Assembly: GCA_022615215.1 (NCBI GenBank)
Contig: JAKEHD010000228.1
Location: 1-21,434, forward strand
Source of the DNA: Blastocatellia bacterium
GTDB lineage: Bacteria; Acidobacteriota; Blastocatellia; UBA7656
Direction: 5' to 3'
Length of the DNA stretch: 21,434 bases
Part shown: one piece after another, positions 16,101 through 21,434 of the stretch
How positions within the stretch are numbered: position 1 is the stretch's first letter
How the letters are laid out: the number at the start of each line of letters is the position of its first letter
Translations under genes and position numbers: made by a program
The notes under the pieces: generated by a model
Told to the model about the DNA's origin: nothing
What the model saw: only the letters and a program-made list of their open reading frames with translations
Databases searched by the model: none

Positions 16101-16487
16101 ATGGGCGCAGGCGCTGACAGATACAAGATGACCGACGACGACTGGGATCGCGCGCACAGGATCGCATCCGAGCTTGTGCAAAAAGGAACCGATGTCAACG
16201 AGTTGGCGAAGGTGTTCACTTACCTTCGGACACGGCTTGCGAAACCGGATGCTGTTAATGATTTCTGGCTGCTGCTGGGCCGCCTTCCCAAAGCAAGGGC
16301 ATTCGTGCGCAGCGGGCGCACGCTTGATTACTACCGCAATATTCGAGAGATTTGCGAGAAGAATCTTAAAGGTATCAACCAAAATGACAGAATGGCAACT
16401 GTGTTGGGCTGGGCCGTTAGGCTGGCACGCACATACATAAGCAGAATTGATTCTCCAGGTGGAAGGAAATACCTAAGCAGACGATAA
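16101..16487 (+). CDS. Uncharacterised 128-aa helical protein of the type III-D operon
   Basis: Begins 9 bp after the last cas7, with AGAGG at 16091-16095 before the ATG, so it belongs to the same operon. The protein is predicted helical throughout, with a Tyr/Arg-rich core: VFTYLRTRLAKP, then VRSGRTLDYYRNIREICEKNL and ATVLGWAVRLARTY near the C-terminus. There are no nuclease, zinc or membrane motifs. The compact size and helical nature would suit a second small subunit or a complex-associated factor. I have a vague memory of similar proteins beside other type III RAMP genes but cannot name a family. The function is unknown. Confidence 0.75.
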   Translation: MGAGADRYKMTDDDWDRAHRIASELVQKGTDVNELAKVFTYLRTRLAKPDAVNDFWLLLGRLPKARAFVRSGRTLDYYRNIREICEKNLKGINQNDRMATVLGWAVRLARTYISRIDSPGGRKYLSRR

Positions 16488-16498
16488 GAAGGGCAGTT

Positions 16499-18448
16499 AT
16501 GCTGCACTCATCATCTAAAGGTCGTACCGCCCAAGATGCAATGGTAGAATTTGAAAGGTTTATCCTTGAGTGTCATCAAGCAGAAGTAATCCCAGAAGAA
16601 AACCTAAATCGCATAAGAGCTCAAATGCGGACTCCATTAATGAAAGATGCCCTGATCGAACTTGTTTCTTATAAGGATCCTTATCAGGTTTTGGTTGAAT
16701 GTTTCAAAATTGATATTGATAATGAATCAATCGGTACAGCTATTGTTGATGCAGCCAAGTCCAGGGAATGGATCAAAAAAACAGAGAGTGTAGATCCCAA
16801 AGAGGCGATTGATATTGTATTAGAGAAAACCAACTTGCCCAGACGTGTGATGCCTAGAGGAGCGTTTCAAGCCATTCTTAGGGCCAAACAGATATGCAAC
16901 GACATTAACCCGATACTTCTTAACGAGACAGAATCTAAGAACTACATTGGGACAATCTGTGAGTGTCTGGAAAGAGTATTAAAATCCATGTTCTTCTTTT
17001 ACTCGAAATTACTGGAAGCTGATGATCTCCTAAAGCCCTATATTGCCGAAAGGCAAAAGCTAATGCTCGGTAAGGTAATTGCTGGTCTCCGAAAAATAGA
17101 GGTTCGTTTATTTGTTGAGCGTCTGGCTGATGTGAAAGCCCAACTGGATAAAGCAGCAACAAAGGTAGAGCAGGCCAAATCAAGGTTAGCGGAAATAAAA
17201 CTTACAGTGCCAGATGCTGAGAGGGATTTGGCGGATGCCAAACAGCTTCTTGCAGATGTCGAGAGGGATTTGGCAGATGCCGAACGGCTTTTTGCAGATG
17301 CTGAGAGGGATTTGGCAGATGCCAAGCATGTTGAGAGGGAATTGGCAGATGCTGAGAAGGTTCTTGAAGAGAACAAGGATACTTTTGCAGAAGCCGAGAA
17401 AGATATTCCAAGAGTCGAGAAGAAGTTGGCAGAGGCTAAGGAGGCTCTTGCCAAAGCTGAGAAAGAGTTTGCAGAGGCTGAGGCAGATAAACACTACCAC
17501 CATGATGAATATGATCGTAAAAAGAACGATCTTGAATCAACTCGCAAAACAGTCGATTCCTTAAGGCAAAACCTTGAATGGGCTCGTAAAAGAGTTCCTT
17601 TCTCAAAAACAAATCTTGAAGCCGCTCTCGAAAGGGTCAATTCTCTGAAGAAGAAAAAGGAGAACTTTGAAGCCGCTCTCGAAAGGGTCAATTCTTTGAA
17701 GAAGAAAAAGGAGAACTTTGAAGCCGCTCTCGAAAGGGTCAATTCTTTGAAGGAGAAAAAAGCGAACCTTGAAGTCGCTATCGAGAAGGCTAATTCTCCA
17801 TTGAAGGTAATCAACAGATCGTATAACGATGCCTATGGGGATTTGACATCTGCTCAAAATGAATACAACCTTGTTCTTCAGAAGTGCAAAAACATTGAGC
17901 GTTTAAGAGGCTTTGCTGATGATATAAGAGAGCGGTTTACCAGTCGATTCTCAGACCAGAAGTTTTTAGGTGATGATTGGTATCCTTTGTTGTTTATGAT
18001 ATCGGCCTTACGTGCTATCGGCATGCATGACATCGATTATAACCAGTGGCGTACAAAGCAATCTGCAAATTTCGAAGAAGTAGCCCACATCCTGGAGCAA
18101 AGGAATGACGGAGAATTGTTGAAGTGGGTAAGAGAGATTATTGAACTGGAACCAACAAGAAAAGCACAGCGTTTTTACTCAATAACCCTTCAAGTCATTC
18201 GTGAAGTTGTTATTCGATTCCTTGACGAAGTAGAAACCCGAAGGCTTATACCCAAGACTATCATTATGCGTAGCGAGATCAAAGACGAGTATAACAGAAG
18301 ATACATTACGGCTGTTTCGGATTATTCAGACGAAGTGTTCAAAATATTAACGACAGAAGAATTTGTGCCTAGAAAGGCATTCCTATATTGGTCGCGAACA
18401 GACCATGGTGGAATTGATCCTCTGATATACGAGTTGCCGGAAATCTAA
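16499..18448 (+). CDS. Large coiled-coil protein with internal repeats, function unknown
   Basis: A 649-aa protein; AGAAGGG lies before the ATG and the gene follows the previous one by 11 bp. Three parts: a helical N-terminal domain (1-205) without recognised motifs; a long coiled coil (about 208-465) rich in Ala, Glu, Lys and Asp, containing ERDLADA-type 14-residue repeats (241-292) and EAALERVNSLKKKKEN-type 17-residue repeats (373-423); and a globular C-terminal domain (about 466-649) with a conserved-looking GDDWYPLLFMISALRAIGMHD and a Trp/Tyr-containing end. No Walker motifs are seen, so it is not an SMC or Rad50 protein. The DNA is clearly AT-richer, with different codon choice from the cas genes, which suggests separate acquisition. 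It lies between the complex genes and the CARF/PIN pair, so an accessory or scaffold role in the type III response is possible. I do not recognise the family. Confidence 0.8.
   Translation: MLHSSSKGRTAQDAMVEFERFILECHQAEVIPEENLNRIRAQMRTPLMKDALIELVSYKDPYQVLVECFKIDIDNESIGTAIVDAAKSREWIKKTESVDPKEAIDIVLEKTNLPRRVMPRGAFQAILRAKQICNDINPILLNETESKNYIGTICECLERVLKSMFFFYSKLLEADDLLKPYIAERQKLMLGKVIAGLRKIEVRLFVERLADVKAQLDKAATKVEQAKSRLAEIKLTVPDAERDLADAKQLLADVERDLADAERLFADAERDLADAKHVERELADAEKVLEENKDTFAEAEKDIPRVEKKLAEAKEALAKAEKEFAEAEADKHYHHDEYDRKKNDLESTRKTVDSLRQNLEWARKRVPFSKTNLEAALERVNSLKKKKENFEAALERVNSLKKKKENFEAALERVNSLKEKKANLEVAIEKANSPLKVINRSYNDAYGDLTSAQNEYNLVLQKCKNIERLRGFADDIRERFTSRFSDQKFLGDDWYPLLFMISALRAIGMHDIDYNQWRTKQSANFEEVAHILEQRNDGELLKWVREIIELEPTRKAQRFYSITLQVIREVVIRFLDEVETRRLIPKTIIMRSEIKDEYNRRYITAVSDYSDEVFKILTTEEFVPRKAFLYWSRTDHGGIDPLIYELPEI
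17219..17374 (+). repeat. Degenerate 42-bp tandem repeat in the coiled-coil gene
   Basis: Four consecutive units start with GAGAGGGA: 17219-17260, 17261-17302, a shortened 30-bp unit 17303-17332, and 17333-17374. They encode ERDLADAKQLLADV, ERDLADAERLFADA, ERDLADAKHV and ERELADAEKVLEEN. Length changes stay in multiples of three, so the frame is kept, but the short unit (10 residues) shifts the heptad phase by a partial turn. Confidence 0.85.
17615..17767 (+). repeat. Near-perfect 51-bp tandem repeat, three copies
   Basis: Units 17615-17665, 17666-17716 and 17717-17767 code for (L/F)EAALERVNSLKKKKEN and a variant. Units 1 and 2 differ at 2 of 51 bases, units 2 and 3 at 3. A diverged fourth unit (LEVAIEKANS) begins at 17768. 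The DNA identity at silent positions shows recent duplication, so copy number probably varies between strains. Confidence 0.92.
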
Positions 18449-18464
18449 TGAAACGCTGATACTC

Positions 18465-18587
18465 GTGAGTGCGATCAAATTGATAAAGCAGGGCGAATTG
18501 AGCATAAAACACCTCTCAAACATGCTCGCGTTGTTTGGAGAGCAAAGGAGATGTCGTAATTGTGGAATACACGATTCCAATTGTTGA
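18465..18587 (+). CDS. Possible short ORF with a CxxC, overlapping the CARF start
   Basis: A GTG-started frame of 40 codons fills most of the 113-bp gap between the coiled-coil gene and the CARF gene. The peptide has an amphipathic helix (SAIKLIKQGELSIKHLSNML) followed by ALFGEQRRCRNCG and a third Cys at the end. Composition looks protein-like, but there is no good ribosome site, and it overlaps the CARF start by 26 bp in another frame. It may be a real small protein, a remnant of a lost gene, or chance. Confidence 0.2.
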   Translation: MSAIKLIKQGELSIKHLSNMLALFGEQRRCRNCGIHDSNC

Positions 18588-19074
18588 GCGTAGCTGGGTC
18601 ACGGTCGTCGGCTGGAGTCCAATGGCGGTAGTGAACACGCTATGGCAGGCTTGTGAACGTGGGATAATACCCCATCGAGTGGTTCTACTGGCCTCTCCAA
18701 GCGAGGCGTCCGTGCAGCGCAGCATCAACATTATTCAACGATACCTGCAAGCGACCCTGCCTCGGTTCGGAGTTGATGAGCCAGTTATTGAGCAGAAGTC
18801 TATCAATGAAGATGACTTCCTCGGATTCCATGACACGCTTGCAAAAGTGCTGGCCGAAGAATGCCAACGTTCGGATCAGGTTGTTGTGGACACAACGCCA
18901 GGGCGCAAGTATATGTCGGCTTTTGCTATTGCGCTGGGTATTCAACAAAGTCCTAAACTTGAAAGAGTTTATTACAACCATATGCTCGATCAGCGTTACA
19001 ATGACGTAGCGCATCCGCTCATCCCACGCCACGAACAGCAGCTTTATGACCTGATGGAATTCTTGAAACGGTGA
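18562..19074 (+). CDS. Stand-alone CARF-domain protein (cyclic oligoadenylate sensor)
   Basis: A 170-aa protein; GTG 18562 is chosen because AAAGGAG lies at 18544-18550 and the fold begins a few residues later (TTG 18535 would add nine). It shows a Rossmann-like CARF pattern: WVTVVGWSPMAVVNTLW at the N-terminus, the strand VVLLASPS, then a second strand and the signature VVDTTPGRKYMSAFAIALG (the 'DxTxGRK' ligand-binding loop) near 115-130. CARF domains bind cyclic oligoadenylate made by Cas10 and switch on a fused effector. Here no effector domain is attached: the protein ends soon after the CARF fold. The next gene, 6 nt downstream, encodes a PIN-type nuclease, so the sensor and the effector appear to be two proteins. 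Confidence 0.82.
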   Translation: MEYTIPIVERSWVTVVGWSPMAVVNTLWQACERGIIPHRVVLLASPSEASVQRSINIIQRYLQATLPRFGVDEPVIEQKSINEDDFLGFHDTLAKVLAEECQRSDQVVVDTTPGRKYMSAFAIALGIQQSPKLERVYYNHMLDQRYNDVAHPLIPRHEQQLYDLMEFLKR

Positions 19075-19080
19075 ACAGCC

Positions 19081-20178
19081 ATGCTTCTCAAAGCACAACA
19101 CTTGATGGTTCTGCTCAACCGGTTGGGCGATCACGTGACAGTGTATGCGCCGATGCTGGACTGCCGGCTTTTCACGCTAGATCTCAGCCAGCGAATGGCT
19201 CAGATCCGTGACATCATTCGCGCCAGAGAATACGATGATGTCCGCAACGCAGTGCGTGACCACATCGCTTCGGCAGATGATTTGGCCAGGGCGATTTCCA
19301 GCGAAATACCTGACTACGGAAGATTGCGCGACGGCTTTCGGCAAGCAGGAGTGATTGCGCCGGAAAACCTCGGTGAGATTCGCGCGCTTCTCTCACAGGC
19401 GCAGAAGAGCAATCCCGCGCACGGCGGCGACATTTACTATTTCGCATTCGACAACAACGCACTGCGCAACCGGCTCTACTCCCAGTTCCTACGCCAGCAG
19501 TCGCCGCGAGATCCGCGCTACAATTTCGTACTTGCCAAGCAGGTGAGAAACGAGATCAACTGCCGCGAAGGCAAAATCCTGGGTGGATTTTTGAATGCTT
19601 TGAAAATTGTTTTACCAAACCTCAACGCGGTCGCCGTCTTTCAAAATCAAAACCGGCTCACCGACCGGTTGCGGCTATTGGCATTATCGGAGTGGAATCA
19701 GTTGCTCACTTCCAAGAATTGCGAGGTGATCGAGACAGGGAGTGAAAAGCCGAATGCGCCGCCTGATTCCGACCTCATCATAATTGCCACCTACGAGTGG
19801 TTTGCGGCCAAGCCCGGGCGCAAGGTAGTGCTGTTCAGTTCTGACAATGAGTTTGTCGTTCAGTCGAGCGGGCGCACGAATCTTATGGGGCAAAGGGTTT
19901 GTTATCCCGTCGAGTTGCTCGATAGCTATCATTCACGATGGGAAGATGTGAGCCGTTTGCTTTATCAGTTGGCCGTGTTGTATGGGCGCTTGGACTTGCA
20001 ATTATCGGCCACTGATGTAATACGCCTTTATGGAGTCTGGCAAGACAAGGGCGCTGAGGATTGGGAATACGAACACGTGCGAGTAACTATGGACACCGGA
20101 TCGTCACCGACGCTTAAGTTCAAACACGAAATGATTGCGTGTGACATCGACATTCTCAATGAAGCAATACAGGCATGA
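19081..20178 (+). CDS. PIN-domain-type nuclease paired with the CARF protein
   Basis: A 365-aa protein starting 6 nt after the CARF stop; GGTGA at 19069-19073 serves as a weak ribosome site. Residues 1-115 form a helical domain. The central part (about 119-275) has the PIN layout of four spaced acids: Asp 124 in YFAFDNNALRNRLY, Glu 158 in AKQVRNEINC, Asp 231 in SDLIIIATYEW and Asp 255 in VLFSSDNEFV, the last two matching the typical 'D..I...A' and 'SsDneF' PIN motifs. A C-terminal domain (about 276-365) has no known motif. PIN domains are metal-dependent RNases; CARF-PIN fusions are known from computational surveys. Here it would be an RNase switched on by the CARF partner. The assignment rests on motif pattern only, as PIN sequences are very divergent. 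Confidence 0.72.
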   Translation: MLLKAQHLMVLLNRLGDHVTVYAPMLDCRLFTLDLSQRMAQIRDIIRAREYDDVRNAVRDHIASADDLARAISSEIPDYGRLRDGFRQAGVIAPENLGEIRALLSQAQKSNPAHGGDIYYFAFDNNALRNRLYSQFLRQQSPRDPRYNFVLAKQVRNEINCREGKILGGFLNALKIVLPNLNAVAVFQNQNRLTDRLRLLALSEWNQLLTSKNCEVIETGSEKPNAPPDSDLIIIATYEWFAAKPGRKVVLFSSDNEFVVQSSGRTNLMGQRVCYPVELLDSYHSRWEDVSRLLYQLAVLYGRLDLQLSATDVIRLYGVWQDKGAEDWEYEHVRVTMDTGSSPTLKFKHEMIACDIDILNEAIQA

Positions 20179-20229
20179 CAACTCACATCCTCTCAATATA
20201 TGCCTATTGTTTCGTGACAGTGATTTGCT

Positions 20230-20784
20230 ATGTCATCACCGAAAGTTTCTTACTCCGAGCTTGAAGATGCGTTTCTCTTCGCAAGCTATGAGCATCAATA
20301 CTGGCTCGATAAGCGCACGGGGGAAATCCTCGCCTTCAGCCAGGATGTCGCCGATGGCTTGAGCAATGGCGAAGACCTCTCCGATTATCCCGAATGGCAG
20401 CAATCGCAAATCGCTGACGCGAGGCGCGTGCTCTACGCTTTCGGCGAGTTGCCCGAAGATGCAGACAATCAAATCGAAGCTTCCGCCGATTATCAGGAAG
20501 ATGCATCAGGCGAGAATCCTTATGTGCTTATCGAGCAGATTCCTTCTCACGTGGCTTTCGAGTGGATGCAGGATTTCATTGATACGGCGCTCAGTTCGCG
20601 CCTTCAGCAGCTTCTCTTCGGGGCGCTATCGGGCCGTCGCCCTTTCCGGCGTTTCAAAGATGCGCTGCTCGATTTTCCCAAAGAGCGCGACCAGTGGTTC
20701 GATTACGAAAGCTCGCGCCGTAGAGAGTACATCCAGCGGTGGGCGCGCGACAAAGGCATAGAGATTGATTTCGATGAGCAGTAA
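20230..20784 (+). CDS. UPF0158 family protein
   Basis: A 184-aa acidic protein with the UPF0158 pattern: an N-terminal LEDAFLFASYEHQYWLDKRTGEIL block, then repeated short acidic segments, the block PYVLIEQIPSHVAFEWMQDFIDT and the C-terminal RRPFRRFKDALLDFPKERDQWFDYES..REYIQRWARDKGIEI. Length is typical. The biochemical role of UPF0158 proteins is unknown. It follows the PIN gene by 51 bp and could be read from the same transcript, but it is a common chromosomal family, so it is probably the edge of the CRISPR island. No strong ribosome site is seen before the ATG. Confidence 0.85.
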   Translation: MSSPKVSYSELEDAFLFASYEHQYWLDKRTGEILAFSQDVADGLSNGEDLSDYPEWQQSQIADARRVLYAFGELPEDADNQIEASADYQEDASGENPYVLIEQIPSHVAFEWMQDFIDTALSSRLQQLLFGALSGRRPFRRFKDALLDFPKERDQWFDYESSRRREYIQRWARDKGIEIDFDEQ

Positions 20785-20803
20785 CATGACGGACATCAAT
20801 ATC

Positions 20804-20930
20804 GGTAAGTGTTCAGACAAGCAAAAAAACTCACCACCGAGACACAGAGAACACCGCAGAATCGTCTCATTATCTGCGGTGCCTCCGTGCCTCTGTGGTG
20901 AAAAATCTCATCCCTTTCTGAACACTTACC
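20804..20930. mobile_element. MITE-like palindromic element, 127 bp
   Basis: Perfect 14-bp terminal inverted repeats, GGTAAGTGTTCAGA at 20804-20817 and TCTGAACACTTACC at 20917-20930. Inside, 20832-20860 (CACCACCGAGACACAGAG type) pairs imperfectly with 20873-20900 around a 12-nt loop. The inner CACAGAGG/CACCAC motif is known to me as a very common dispersed repeat in acidobacterial and planctomycete genomes. No transposase is encoded. Target-site duplication is not evident. The fold could also act as a transcription end for both directions. It lies just after the UPF0158 gene and may mark the end of the island. Confidence 0.7.
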
Positions 20931-21060
20931 AAGTGCCGCGATGCTTGCAATCCAACGGTATCAAAAAGCGGCACATAAATACTTCACACACGGCGCAAAC
21001 ACGCGCTACGTGAAGCAGCGAAAAACATTGAAGATTTCGACATAATGAAAGAGGTGTCTT

Positions 21061-21434
21061 ATGAAGCTCATTCGCCTGAACATAACTGACCGGACGCAAA
21101 CCATAAACGGCGAGATTCACGCCGACCTCGGCGATTTCGTCATAGCCGCGCTCGCCGCCGAGCCTGAGACCATCGAAGAGATGGTCCTCGCATCGGAAAG
21201 GTTCATCGAACCGCATAACGACCGGTCGCTGTTTCACGGATTTCACAGGGGCGAAAACCTTGAGCCTTGCGATGCCGGTGTCCTCGTCATCGACCTCGCC
21301 GCAAGGGTCGTGGCGGTTGATTCGAGCTATTCTTCGCCATCGGCAGAAGGTCAGGTTCTTATGCAAATCGAGTTTTCGGAAGATCAGATCGCCATTCCTT
21401 ACCAGTTGTCCGATGACTGGATGTTCGTCCGTTC
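21061..21434 (+). CDS. Unrecognised protein, N-terminal part (runs off the window)
   Basis: An open frame from ATG 21061 to the end of the window, with an AGAGGTG ribosome site at 21047-21053. About 124 residues are visible. They begin MKLIRLNITDRTQTINGEI with a beta-strand-like pattern, followed by HADLGDFVIAALAAEPETIEEM, a helical stretch, and further strands (CDAGVLVIDLAARVVAVDSSY and VLMQIEFSED). No signal peptide, membrane segment or known motif is seen. The regular alternation of strands and helix with an acidic bias looks like a real protein. It lies beyond the palindromic element and is probably unrelated to the CRISPR genes. I do not recognise it. Confidence 0.7.
   Translation, partial: MKLIRLNITDRTQTINGEIHADLGDFVIAALAAEPETIEEMVLASERFIEPHNDRSLFHGFHRGENLEPCDAGVLVIDLAARVVAVDSSYSSPSAEGQVLMQIEFSEDQIAIPYQLSDDWMFVR

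Noticed and set aside
17219..17767. Tandem repeats as a possible CRISPR array
   Set aside because: Units are contiguous with no unique spacers, stay in frame and encode coiled-coil heptads.
16499..18448. Coiled-coil protein as an SMC/Rad50-like ATPase
   Set aside because: No Walker A, Walker B or ABC signature is found in the terminal domains.
20926..21366. 146-codon open frame on the minus strand
   Set aside because: It lies opposite the well-supported + strand gene from 21061, has a TTG start without a ribosome site and extends into the palindromic element.

Overview
The window is dominated by a type III CRISPR-Cas locus of the III-D kind, with all genes on the + strand. The host is a bacterium of moderately high GC. 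The palindromic element at 20804-20930 (CACCAC.GAG.CACAGAG type) and the VWA plus tubulin-like pair suggest an Acidobacteriota/Planctomycetota/Chloroflexota-like genome. This is a weak inference, because no rRNA or housekeeping marker is present. No CRISPR array, cas1 or cas2 lies in the window.

Layout. (1) 1-240 is the C-terminal end of Cas6, the pre-crRNA endonuclease. (2) 307-5682 holds a membrane-anchored von Willebrand A protein, a large tubulin/FtsZ-like protein that overlaps it by 8 bp, and a small multi-pass membrane protein. (3) 5727-5836 is a palindromic intergenic element, followed by a YhcG-type PD-(D/E)XK nuclease gene (5880-6917). (4) 7175-16091 is a tightly packed, mostly overlapping effector operon: cas10 (no recognisable HD nuclease, intact GGDD cyclase), a Cas7 RAMP, csx10, a Cas11-like small subunit, two further Cas7 RAMPs, csx19 and a fourth Cas7 RAMP. 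(5) 16101-16487 is an uncharacterised 128-aa helical protein, then an AT-richer gene for a 649-aa coiled-coil protein built partly from DNA tandem repeats (16499-18448). (6) 18562-20178 is a stand-alone CARF sensor gene followed after 6 nt by a PIN-type nuclease gene. (7) The tail carries a UPF0158 gene, a MITE-like palindromic element and the start of an unrecognised gene that runs off the window.

How they may work together. Cas6 would make crRNA. The Cas10-Cas7-Csx10-Cas11-Csx19 complex would bind target RNA, cleave it through the Cas7 aspartates, and make cyclic oligoadenylate at the GGDD site. With no HD DNase visible in Cas10, defence would rest on target-RNA cleavage and signalling. The CARF protein is the obvious receptor, and the adjacent PIN protein the obvious effector nuclease, as two polypeptides instead of one fusion. 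The coiled-coil protein between the complex genes and the CARF-PIN pair, and the VWA/tubulin-like/membrane cassette between cas6 and the effector genes, are the least explained parts and the best candidates for something new.
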